From positions 1-21,209 of the forward strand of contig CALGTD010000057.1 in NCBI GenBank assembly GCA_937901895.1: DNA of 21,209 bases, in the 5' to 3' direction. A program made the position numbers and the translations under genes. The stretch is from an uncultured Spartobacteria bacterium (lineage in GTDB: Bacteria; Verrucomicrobiota; Verrucomicrobiia; Chthoniobacterales; JAATET01). A model generated the notes under the pieces. That model ran no database searches. It saw only the letters and a list, made by a program, of their open reading frames with translations, and was not told where the DNA came from. Shown piece by piece: positions 14,512-21,209 of this stretch (the stretch's first letter is position 1; each line of letters starts with the position of its first letter).

Positions 14512-15963
14512 TCAGGCCGTATAGCTGTTCGAGGTCGTCGTTCCGCCGTGGCCCGTCCAGTTCGTGTGGAAAAACTCGCCTTCCGGCTTGTCGACACGCT
14601 CGTAGGTGTGTGCACCGAAGAAGTCGCGTTGAGCCTGAAGCAGGTTCGCCGGCAAACGCTCCGAGCGGTAGCTGTCGTAGTAACCGAGGCTCGCGGTGAA
14701 TGCCGGGGCGGCCACACCGCTTTCGACCGCGGCAACGATCGCACGCCGCCATCCCGCCTGCGCCTTTGCGAAGACGTCCGTGAAGAACGGTGCAAGCATG
14801 AGGTTCTCGAGATTTGGATTCGTCTCGTAGGCTTCCTTGATGCGGTTCAGGAACACGGCGCGAATGATGCAGCCGCCGCGCCAGATCGTGGCGATGTCGC
14901 CGAAGTTCAGGTTCCAGTCATAGAACCTGCTGGCGGTTGCGAGCAGGTCGAGGCCCTGCGCATAGCTCACGATCTTGCTCGCATAGAGTGCGTCGCGCAC
15001 ATCGGCGATGAGCTGTTTCCGATCCCCGCTGAATGCGGGAGCGTTCCATGCAGGCAGGACCTTGCTCGCAGCGACACGCTTCGACTTCATGGACGACAGG
15101 ATGCGCGCCTCGACGGCGGCATTCACCGTAGAAAGAACCACGCCGTGCTCGACGGCGTTGCCCACGGTCCACTTGCCCGTGCCCTTCTGACCTGCCTTGT
15201 CGAGGATCACATCGACCATCGGAAGTCCCGTCTCCTCGTCCTTCTTCGCGAAGATTTGCTCGGTGATCTCGATGAGGTAGCTGTTCAGCTCGCCCTTGTT
15301 CCACTCCGCGAAAATCTCGTGAAACTCGTCGGCGCTCGGATTGATCGTCGCCTTCAGGATCGCGTAGGCCTCGCAGATGAGCTGCATGTCGCCATACTCG
15401 ATGCCATTGTGGACCATCTTCACATAATGGCCCGCGCCGTCCGGCCCCATGTGCCGGCAACAGGGCTCTCCGTCCACATGCGCCGAGATTTTCTGGAAGA
15501 TGGGTCCGACCGCGTCCCACGACTCCTTTGAGCCGCCGGGCATGATGGACGGGCCTTTCAACGCACCCTCCTCACCGCCGGAAACACCCGTTCCGACATA
15601 GTGGATGCCCTTCTCGCGCAGCGCCTTCTCACGTCGCTGCGTGTCCGTCCAGAGCGAGTTCCCGCCGTCGATGATGATGTCGCCTTCCTCGAGCAACGGC
15701 ACGAGCTGCTCGATCACCGCGTCCACGGGCGCGCCGGCCTTCACCATGATCATCGCCTTGCGCGGGCGTGCGAGCGACGCGACGAATTCCTCGAGCGTTT
15801 TCGTCGGATGGATATTTTTCCCTTTCGCCCTTCCTTCGGCAAATTTTTCCGTCACCGCCGTCGTGCGGTTGTAAACACTCACGGAGAAGCCCTTGCTCTC
15901 CATGTTCAACACGAGATTCTCACCCATGACGGCGAGACCAATCAGACCGATGTCACTGCTCAT
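14512..15963 (-). CDS. gnd: 6-phosphogluconate dehydrogenase, decarboxylating
   Basis: Oxidises and decarboxylates 6-phosphogluconate to ribulose 5-phosphate with NADP+ (or NAD+) in the oxidative pentose phosphate pathway. The 483-residue protein has the long-form length. Residues 5-16 (IGLIGLAVMGEN) are the Rossmann dinucleotide motif, with NRT at 32-34 as the beginning of the cofactor-phosphate site. IIDGGNSLWTDTQRR (97-111) and GTGVSGGEEGALKGPSIMPG (124-143) are the substrate-domain signatures. KMVHNGIEYGDMQ (182-194) carries the expected catalytic Lys182 and Glu189. DKAGQKGTGKWT and the C-terminal FHTNW complete the match. I chose the ATG at 15963, because an upstream in-frame start at 16071 adds 36 residues without family similarity. 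It is divergent from moaE. Confidence 0.97.
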   Translation of the reverse strand: MSSDIGLIGLAVMGENLVLNMESKGFSVSVYNRTTAVTEKFAEGRAKGKNIHPTKTLEEFVASLARPRKAMIMVKAGAPVDAVIEQLVPLLEEGDIIIDGGNSLWTDTQRREKALREKGIHYVGTGVSGGEEGALKGPSIMPGGSKESWDAVGPIFQKISAHVDGEPCCRHMGPDGAGHYVKMVHNGIEYGDMQLICEAYAILKATINPSADEFHEIFAEWNKGELNSYLIEITEQIFAKKDEETGLPMVDVILDKAGQKGTGKWTVGNAVEHGVVLSTVNAAVEARILSSMKSKRVAASKVLPAWNAPAFSGDRKQLIADVRDALYASKIVSYAQGLDLLATASRFYDWNLNFGDIATIWRGGCIIRAVFLNRIKEAYETNPNLENLMLAPFFTDVFAKAQAGWRRAIVAAVESGVAAPAFTASLGYYDSYRSERLPANLLQAQRDFFGAHTYERVDKPEGEFFHTNWTGHGGTTTSNSYTA

Positions 15964-16085
15964 TGAATGGGCAATTCTCGATTTTCGCCTGCCGAATGGA
16001 AAGAGGATTTCGGTCGCGCCGTCCAAATTGGAGAATTCCCGCCTTCGCACTCGATAATCGGAGCGCGACATCCGAAACTTCCCGC

Positions 16086-16493
16086 GTGGACTTTTGCGAG
16101 ATCACCGTCACCGACCTGCCGATCCCCGCACCTCCTCCCGGTGAATCCGCGGCGTGCGGAGGCATTGTTGACTTCTGGGGCGTGGTGCGTCCCACGGAAA
16201 ATGGTGAATCCATCTCCGGGATCCACTACACCTGCCATCCACGAATGACCGGACCCGTGTTGCGCGGCATCGTCCAGCAGGCCGCCTCGGCGCACCCGCT
16301 GCTCGGATGCCGGCTCGTTCACCGCATTGGATTCGTCGCCACTGGCGAGACATCCCTTTTTCTCCGCACCGCGTGTGCGCACCGGGATGCGGCCTATACC
16401 GCAAGCCGCGCAATGATCGAGGATCTCAAGCGTCTCGCGCCGATCTGGAAGCATCCTGTTCCGACGCTCCACACCGCCGGAATCGCCGCCTGA
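16086..16493 (+). CDS. moaE: Molybdopterin synthase catalytic subunit
   Basis: MoaE is the large subunit of molybdopterin synthase. It converts precursor Z (cPMP) to molybdopterin using sulfur from the MoaD thiocarboxylate. The 135-residue product starting at GTG 16086 contains GGIVDFWGVVRP (25-36), YTCHPRM (48-54), HRIG (79-82) and IEDLKRLAPIWKHP (111-124). Lys115 and Lys122 match the spacing of the two catalytic lysines in E. coli MoaE. The start is uncertain. An in-frame ATG at 15996 or TTG at 15963 would extend the protein into the region upstream of gnd, but the GTG gives the usual family N-terminus. No Shine-Dalgarno is visible. The stop overlaps the pgsA start as TGATG. No moaD or other molybdenum cofactor gene is in the window. 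Confidence 0.83.
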   Translation: MDFCEITVTDLPIPAPPPGESAACGGIVDFWGVVRPTENGESISGIHYTCHPRMTGPVLRGIVQQAASAHPLLGCRLVHRIGFVATGETSLFLRTACAHRDAAYTASRAMIEDLKRLAPIWKHPVPTLHTAGIAA

Positions 16494-17062
16494 TGAATCT
16501 CCCGAACAAACTCACCATCGGCCGCCTCGTTCTGACGATCTTCTTCGTCGCGTGCCTCTCGATGGATTTCCCATTCAGTCGCACCGCGGCGCTCGCGCTC
16601 TTCCTCCTCGCGAGTTTCACCGACTATCTCGACGGCATGCTTGCCCGGAGGCACGGGTGGATCACCGATTTCGGCAAACTCATGGATCCCCTCGCAGACA
16701 AGGTCCTCACCGCCGCCGCGTTCATTTGCCTGATTCCCTTTCATGCGATTCCCGCATGGGTCGTCATCGCGATCATCGCGCGGGAATTCCTGATTACGGG
16801 CCTGCGACTGCTCGCCGGCGCAAAGGGCGTCGTCCTCCCCGCGGAGAAGCTCGGCAAGCACAAGACCGGCTGGCAGATGGCCACGATCATCTTTTTCCTC
16901 CTGTTGCTTTCGCTCTCGGAGTGGAGTGCGGAACGTTTCGCGTGGATTGATCCGACGTGGAAGTGGCTCGGCGGAACACTGGTCGTCGTGACGACCGTGC
17001 TCACCGTCTACTCCGGCGCCCGCTATTTCTGGAACAACCGCTCGCTGATCGCGACGGCCTAG
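16493..17062 (+). CDS. pgsA: CDP-diacylglycerol-glycerol-3-phosphate 3-phosphatidyltransferase
   Basis: Makes phosphatidylglycerol phosphate from CDP-diacylglycerol and glycerol 3-phosphate at the inner membrane, the committed step to phosphatidylglycerol and cardiolipin. The 189-residue protein matches the family size. It carries the complete CDP-alcohol phosphotransferase motif D-x2-D-G-x2-A-R-x8-G-x3-D-x3-D between Asp44 and Asp69, with metal-binding Asp44, Asp47, Asp65 and Asp69. The N-terminus MNLPNKLTIGR is typical of PgsA. Hydrophobic segments at about 12-42, 72-100, 128-142 and 160-178 fit a six-helix membrane enzyme. The ATG shares its A with the moaE stop codon (TGATG), so translation is likely coupled. 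The 3' end overlaps the convergent export-protein gene by four bases. Confidence 0.93.
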   Translation: MNLPNKLTIGRLVLTIFFVACLSMDFPFSRTAALALFLLASFTDYLDGMLARRHGWITDFGKLMDPLADKVLTAAAFICLIPFHAIPAWVVIAIIAREFLITGLRLLAGAKGVVLPAEKLGKHKTGWQMATIIFFLLLLSLSEWSAERFAWIDPTWKWLGGTLVVVTTVLTVYSGARYFWNNRSLIATA

Positions 17063-17688
17063 AAGAAGCTGCGCATCACCTCGACGGAATCGCCGGGATG
17101 CAGCGGGATATCGCGTTCCGGATGACGGCGAACCGACTTCAGATTCACGACGTCGAATTTTCCACCGCGATACACGCGCACCCTGGTCTGCGCGGCGTAT
17201 TCGGTGAATCCACCCGCGGCGGTGATCGCCGCCAGCACCGTAAGATCCGGCGTGTAGGGAATTCGTTGGGGAAGTTTCACCTCGCCGCCGACATTCACGA
17301 AGCGATTCATCATCGGCACGCTGACCGTGATCGTCGGTGAGGAATACACACCCTGCTCGCGGTATTTCTGTTCGACCGCGTCCTGGAATTCATCCTGCGT
17401 GAGCCCGGCGGCACGGACACGACCGATGCCGGGCATGTTCACGAAACCGCGCGTATCCACCGTGTAGGTGCCGGTGACGGAGTTGATTTCCTCGAGCGGG
17501 ACGCCTCCCAGGCGGATTTCCAGCGAATCACCGGCGCGCAGGCGGATGTTCTGCTCGATCTGGGTGTCCGACGGCACATCGGCAAGCGTGGGAAAACTGC
17601 GAACCTCGCTCTTCGATGCGCAACCGGGGCCAGCCAGCAGCGCCGCCAGGACGATAGCCGTTACAACGGGGAACTTCTTAATACTCAT
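17059..17688 (-). CDS. Short Wza-like polysaccharide export lipoprotein
   Basis: An outer-membrane or periplasmic polysaccharide biosynthesis/export protein that would form or gate the exit channel for an exopolysaccharide. The 209-residue product starts with a signal peptide (MSIKKFPVVTAIVLAALLAG) ending at a Cys in GPGC. This is a non-standard lipobox because Pro precedes the Gly. The Poly_export domain begins at RLRAGDSLEIRLGG and runs through GFVNMPGIGRVRAAGLT. It is followed by one SLBB-like beta-grasp segment (FVNVGGEVKLPQRIPY) and a closing HPGDSVEVM. It is much shorter than E. coli Wza (379 residues), lacking extra SLBB repeats and the C-terminal amphipathic helix. The start ATG at 17688 lies inside the wzc-like gene (11-bp overlap), so translation is probably coupled. 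Confidence 0.87.
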   Translation of the reverse strand: MSIKKFPVVTAIVLAALLAGPGCASKSEVRSFPTLADVPSDTQIEQNIRLRAGDSLEIRLGGVPLEEINSVTGTYTVDTRGFVNMPGIGRVRAAGLTQDEFQDAVEQKYREQGVYSSPTITVSVPMMNRFVNVGGEVKLPQRIPYTPDLTVLAAITAAGGFTEYAAQTRVRVYRGGKFDVVNLKSVRRHPERDIPLHPGDSVEVMRSFF

Positions 17689-19831
17689 CACGGGATCCAC
17701 GGGAGGACTTGGCGGCTACAGGGGATTTGGAAGACTTTGCGGACGCGGTCTTCTCCTCGTCCGGCGAGTCACCGTGATAGCCGTAGTAGTTCGTCTGATA
17801 CTGGTAGTATTGATCGAGACGAATATCGACGTTGTTGAGCACCGCGCCCAGAAGGTTGCCTCCGGCGTTGAGCACGGCGTTCTTCACGCGGAGCAGCATG
17901 GCGCGCGGGAAGCGCCGGTGCTGGATGACGATCGCCGTCATGTCCACCGCCCGCACGATCAACGAGGAATCGCTCACGCCAAGGATCGGCGGAGCATCGA
18001 TGAGCACCATGTCGTAGCGGCCCCGCACCTCTTCGATGAGGTCCGCCATTCGCTGGGAAGCCAGCATCGCGATCGCGCCGGCAGGAAGACGTCCGCTGGG
18101 AACGAAATCGAGCTTCGGCACCTTCGTCGACATGACCAGCTCGTCGAATGGCACGTCCTTCGAGAGATAATCGGTGAGTCCCTTCGAGTTGCTGACCTTG
18201 AAGATCGTATGCTGACGCGGACGGCGAAGGTCCGCATCGATGACCAGTGTGCGCGACCCGGCCTGTGCGAATGCGTAGGCAAGGTTCACGAGCGTGGTCG
18301 ATTTGCCTTCGCCCGGTCCGCCACTGACGAGGGTCATCACGTTTGAGGAAGGACCACTCCGGCTGAATTCGATGTTCGTCCGCAGGATGCGATACGGTTC
18401 CGCCTCCGGCGCCTCCGGCGGCATGTCCATGAGAACGCCGGTGCCCTTTGGCACGACGGCGAGCACGGGCAGCGCAAAGTAGCGTTCGATGTCCTCCATC
18501 GTCTTCACGCTCGTGTCGAGGTATTCGATGAAGAACGCCATGCCGAAACCGAGCACGAGACCGAAGAACACACCCAGCGCCATGTTAAGGACGATGCGGG
18601 GACGGGATGGACGCTCGGCGGGCTCCGCCTTTTCCCAGATCACCGCGGGGTTCATCGGGATGTTCTGCTCCATCATCTGCGTCCAGTAGCGCGTGTCGGC
18701 CGCTTCGAGGACCTTCTGAGCCTGGATGTAGAGTGCCTTTGCTTCGTAGTAAGCGGATGCGTTCGACTTGGCTGCCTGCTGTTCCTCTCGAGCAGCCTCG
18801 AGTTCCTCCTCGAGTTCGCGAAGCTTCTGCTCCTCGATGACAACCTCCGAAGCCAGCGCGGACTTCAAGTTATCGATCTGCCCCTTCAATTGCTGACCAA
18901 ATGCCTCCTTTGCAGCCACCTGCGCGCGGACCATCGGATGGGTGTCTCCATAGCCGGCATTCCGCAACCGGGCCTCTTCGGAGGCCGACTCCTGCCAGCG
19001 CGGCAGAATCTGAAGGATCGTTTGATCGTCGACCTTCAGAGTGGCAATGCTCCGCATGATCTGGTCGCCCTCCATCTTCTCGAGCTCCGCGTAACGGGCA
19101 CGCGCCGCAGCCGTGAGCAACCGCTGCTCCTTCACCTGCTCTTCCACGGTCAGCAGCACCCGGTCCATCGCCTGCATCGGATCCTCGACGCTTTCCGGAT
19201 TCAGATCGTAAACGCCCTTTTCCTCACGAATTTTGGCGGCCTGCTCACGGAGCATCTCCGTCTTCCGGCGCTGTTTCTCGACCTCCTCGGCCAGCGAAGC
19301 CAGTGATCGCTTCGTCCAGGCTTCCTGCTCCTGGATGCGCGCCTGCTGATATTGATCGGCAATCGCGTTCGCAATGTCCGCCGCCTCCTGTTTGTCCCGG
19401 CTGAGAATGGAAACCGAGATTAGGTCCGTGTTTCGCACCTCTCGGATGGACATCATCTTGAGGAGCTTTCTGTAAACCGTCTCTTTCGACTTGATGTCGT
19501 ATTCCCTTGCCCACTTCTGCGCGAGATCGAGCCTGTCGATCACCGGCTGGAGGATTTCCTTGCTCTGGAGAATCTCAAACTGCGTCGTCGTGAATCGCGG
19601 ATCCCACGACTTTCCCTTCGCCCCCTGCTGGAAGATCTCGAACTCCGCATCCTGCCGCACCTGGATCAGCACCCGTGAGGAATACTCCTTGGGCATCAGG
19701 AAGGTGATCGTGCCGGTGGCGATCATCACGAGCAGGAAAACAAGCAGGATGATCGGCCAGCGGACCTGAACGACCCGAAAGTAGTCGAAGAAATGGAGCT
19801 GCTGCTCCGAGGATTGCGTTTGCTGGGCCAT
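17678..19831 (-). CDS. Wzc-like polysaccharide co-polymerase / BY-kinase
   Basis: An inner-membrane protein that controls chain length and export of an exopolysaccharide and autophosphorylates on tyrosine. The 717-residue protein has a Wzz-type N-terminal domain with TM1 at about 26-46, a long coiled-coil-rich periplasmic part (roughly 170-400, many EEQ/REL repeats) and TM2 at about 413-435. The cytoplasmic kinase domain follows. Walker A is SGGPGEGKSTT (503-513), Walker A' TLVIDAD (528-534) and Walker B MVLIDAPP (Asp612). The C-terminal tyrosine cluster has Tyr675, 676, 678, 682, 683 and 685, with a last Tyr717 as the final residue, which suits BY-kinase autophosphorylation. The kinase is fused to the co-polymerase as in proteobacteria. 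The ATG at 19831 has a putative promoter immediately upstream. The next gene, for the export lipoprotein, overlaps its end. Confidence 0.94.
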   Translation of the reverse strand: MAQQTQSSEQQLHFFDYFRVVQVRWPIILLVFLLVMIATGTITFLMPKEYSSRVLIQVRQDAEFEIFQQGAKGKSWDPRFTTTQFEILQSKEILQPVIDRLDLAQKWAREYDIKSKETVYRKLLKMMSIREVRNTDLISVSILSRDKQEAADIANAIADQYQQARIQEQEAWTKRSLASLAEEVEKQRRKTEMLREQAAKIREEKGVYDLNPESVEDPMQAMDRVLLTVEEQVKEQRLLTAAARARYAELEKMEGDQIMRSIATLKVDDQTILQILPRWQESASEEARLRNAGYGDTHPMVRAQVAAKEAFGQQLKGQIDNLKSALASEVVIEEQKLRELEEELEAAREEQQAAKSNASAYYEAKALYIQAQKVLEAADTRYWTQMMEQNIPMNPAVIWEKAEPAERPSRPRIVLNMALGVFFGLVLGFGMAFFIEYLDTSVKTMEDIERYFALPVLAVVPKGTGVLMDMPPEAPEAEPYRILRTNIEFSRSGPSSNVMTLVSGGPGEGKSTTLVNLAYAFAQAGSRTLVIDADLRRPRQHTIFKVSNSKGLTDYLSKDVPFDELVMSTKVPKLDFVPSGRLPAGAIAMLASQRMADLIEEVRGRYDMVLIDAPPILGVSDSSLIVRAVDMTAIVIQHRRFPRAMLLRVKNAVLNAGGNLLGAVLNNVDIRLDQYYQYQTNYYGYHGDSPDEEKTASAKSSKSPVAAKSSRGSRDEY

Positions 19832-19845
19832 TGCGGGGAGTCGGC

Positions 19846-19874
19846 TATGTAGGGGTTGCGGGAAAAGATGTCAA
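19846..19874 (-). promoter_or_regulatory. Candidate sigma70 promoter of the wzc-like gene
   Basis: On the minus strand TTGACA (19869-19874) is a perfect -35 box. After a 17-nt spacer comes TACATA (19846-19851), a 3/6 match to the -10 box. Transcription would start about 7 nt downstream, giving a 5' leader of only about 8 nt before the ATG at 19831, with no Shine-Dalgarno. The whole element lies in the 63-bp gap between the beta-barrel gene and the wzc-like gene. Confidence 0.4.
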
Positions 19875-19894
19875 TTCCATGCCCGGGACGTGGC

Positions 19895-21209
19895 TCAGAA
19901 AATGAGCTCCATACCGAGCGACGTCACATTGCGGGTGTATTCGTTGAACTCAATGTCGGAATAGACGGCAGAATACTCGTAGCGTCCGAAAATCGCAAAC
20001 GACGGTCCGAGGCTATACCGAAGCCCCAACGTTCCGGTCAGGATGCTTTGGGAAAAGTCATTCACGTCCCCGGGAAGGTCATAGTTGTCATTCTGCCAGT
20101 AAACCGCAGCGCTTCCCGTAAGCCGCCCCGTGAATGCGTGCTCGATGCTGGCCCATGCGCGGAAGGTCTGTCGGATCGCAATGCTCGAGACGCCGGAAGG
20201 CTCCGTTCCATAGCGCAGATTGAGGGCGACCATGGAATTGGGTGCGTAACTGTAGATGAACTGCGACTCCACGAACGGCCCGAGATACGAGGAGTCACTC
20301 GTCTCGATCGGCTCCCGCACGGACCGGGCCTCCGCGCCACCACGCAGCGTCCAGATCGCCTTCGGGCTGATCGAATAGTCGAAACCAACGAGGAGCAGAT
20401 GACCGTCGGACCCTTCATCCACTTCGTAGTAGAGAAGCGGATTGTAACGATACTCGACGACCAATGAAGCCCGCGGACTCACGAGATAGGCGAGAGAAAG
20501 GGAGAAATTCTGATCATAAAATCCGAGGCTCTGATTGATCGCCTCGTCAGCATATTCCACCCCGAGAAACTGATATCCCGCCGTGACACTCCACCTGGGA
20601 CGGATGGCATAGGAAACATTAAAACCGGCGGTGGCGACCGTGTAGTCACCCGCGAATCGGGAAACGTTACCAATCAAGGTCGGATCCGGCTGCGACAGAT
20701 ACTGCACGGACGCCATCGCGTTCATGGAGAGACGCCGGGACACACGATACTCGATACGGATGGCGCCTCCACCGTTGTAGTCTGTCGGGTCCGAGGCGCG
20801 GTTGTCGAAATAGGTCACGCCACCGGAAAGCTCCAAATTGATTTTCAGCCGCTCCGTTCCAAAGCTATAGGCGAGAGTTCCGAAGACCGACCCAAACCCA
20901 CTCCCCTGCGGGTCCGTGTTCATCGTGAACACGTTGTCGTCATATCCGGCACGCACCCCGGCAGTTAGTCGCAAAGGATCGCGACTGCCCGGCGCAGGAG
21001 GCCCGAACAGGCTGAAGCCTTCCTCGACCAAATGGGACATGGAGTCTAACAGCGTGGTGCGTCGCATCGGGGAACGCTCGACCTCCTCCGAGGCTTCCTG
21101 GACCGCGAGCGGGGGTTTGGACTCCGCCGAAACGGATCCCACCTCCGGCGCAGGACTCTCCGCCGCACGTTCCGCCGCACGTTCCGCCGCACGTTCCGCC
21201 GCACGTTCC
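19895..21209 (-). CDS. Outer-membrane beta-barrel protein (BBP2-like), 5' end outside the window
   Basis: The frame is open to the window edge and codes for 437 residues here. The visible N-terminal part is four exact copies of Glu-Arg-Ala-Ala, then a Pro/Glu/Ser-rich linker. From DPLRLTAGVRAGYDDNVFTM on, the protein is a regular alternation of polar/aromatic beta strands (for example TAGYQFLGVEYAD and LVVEYRYNPLLYYEVD). It ends SLGMELIF, with the terminal Phe preferred for outer-membrane barrel insertion. The GYDDNVF motif resembles the putative beta-barrel porin 2 family, often found in exopolysaccharide and PEP-CTERM loci. The GTG at 21142 is an internal in-frame codon and not the likely start. 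It precedes the wzc-like gene by 63 bp, so it may be the outer-membrane partner of the export system. Confidence 0.8.
   Translation of the reverse strand, partial: ERAAERAAERAAERAAESPAPEVGSVSAESKPPLAVQEASEEVERSPMRRTTLLDSMSHLVEEGFSLFGPPAPGSRDPLRLTAGVRAGYDDNVFTMNTDPQGSGFGSVFGTLAYSFGTERLKINLELSGGVTYFDNRASDPTDYNGGGAIRIEYRVSRRLSMNAMASVQYLSQPDPTLIGNVSRFAGDYTVATAGFNVSYAIRPRWSVTAGYQFLGVEYADEAINQSLGFYDQNFSLSLAYLVSPRASLVVEYRYNPLLYYEVDEGSDGHLLLVGFDYSISPKAIWTLRGGAEARSVREPIETSDSSYLGPFVESQFIYSYAPNSMVALNLRYGTEPSGVSSIAIRQTFRAWASIEHAFTGRLTGSAAVYWQNDNYDLPGDVNDFSQSILTGTLGLRYSLGPSFAIFGRYEYSAVYSDIEFNEYTRNVTSLGMELIF
21161..21209. repeat. 12-bp tandem repeat, at least four copies, coding Glu-Arg-Ala-Ala
   Basis: The unit CGCCGCACGTTC is repeated perfectly at 21161-21172, 21173-21184, 21185-21196 and 21197-21208 and continues out of the window. 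Read on the minus strand in the beta-barrel gene's frame it is GAA CGT GCG GCG (Glu-Arg-Ala-Ala). Because the unit is a multiple of three, changes in copy number keep the frame open. The copies are identical at third positions too, which suggests recent expansion. Confidence 0.95.

Noticed and set aside
15973..16037. AATTCTC / GAGAATT inverted repeat in the gnd-moaE gap
   Set aside because: Arms are 7 bp with 51 nt between them and no extension, which is within chance for this length. It is not a convincing operator or terminator.
15964..16071. In-frame extension of gnd to 16071
   Set aside because: The extra 36 residues are arginine-rich, have no 6-phosphogluconate dehydrogenase similarity, and precede the normal Rossmann start.
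1..21209. tRNA genes, CRISPR arrays, insertion sequences, attachment sites, toxin-antitoxin pairs
   Set aside because: None recognised by eye. There is no tRNA T-arm pattern, no spaced direct repeats, and no transposase, integrase or small toxin-like gene pair.

Overview
The window is a 21.2 kb piece of a GC-rich bacterial chromosome. It contains housekeeping, sugar-catabolism, secreted-protein and exopolysaccharide genes. The best guess at origin is the PVC group, most likely Verrucomicrobiota. Three things point there: a PEP-CTERM protein carrying an autotransporter-associated beta-strand segment, a short GC-rich intergenic hairpin of a type I associate with Planctomycetes and Verrucomicrobia, and a general lack of Shine-Dalgarno sequences before start codons. 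No 16S or other taxonomic marker is present, so this is inference. I see no tRNA, rRNA, CRISPR array, insertion sequence or phage gene.

Layout. (1) 3-926: the 3' part of gatA (+). (2) 985-3847: a divergent xylose pair, xylulokinase xylB (-) and xylose isomerase xylA (+), sharing a 64-bp intergenic region. (3) 3967-7118 (-): a secreted beta-propeller-like protein, a GH88/GH105 unsaturated-glucuronyl hydrolase and an EF-hand lipoprotein, probably co-transcribed and concerned with extracellular polysaccharide. (4) 7251-13937 (+): five closely spaced genes. They are a YfhO-like multipass membrane protein, a trypsin-like PEP-CTERM protein with a frameshift, a membrane-anchored alpha/beta hydrolase, a GNAT-fold protein and a translationally coupled HDAC-family deacetylase. 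(5) 13963-15963 (-): 6-phosphogluconate dehydrogenase gnd, followed by a small single-pass membrane protein. (6) 16086-17062 (+): moaE overlapping pgsA. (7) 17059-21209 (-): an exopolysaccharide export block in transcription order of beta-barrel outer-membrane protein (5' end outside the window), Wzc-like polysaccharide co-polymerase/tyrosine kinase and a short Wza-like export lipoprotein.

How the genes fit together. XylA and XylB feed xylose into the pentose phosphate pathway, where Gnd also acts. The GH105 cluster would supply sugars from uronic-acid-containing polymers. The export block and the PEP-CTERM protein are consistent with an organism that builds an exopolysaccharide envelope, since PEP-CTERM/exosortase systems are known to accompany such loci. 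The parts most worth a second look are the chimeric frameshifted protease/beta-strand/PEP-CTERM gene, the ATGA-coupled acetyltransferase-like/deacetylase-like pair inside the five-gene run, and an in-frame 12-bp tandem repeat encoding Glu-Arg-Ala-Ala at the window's right edge. There is no gene-free stretch longer than 300 bases.
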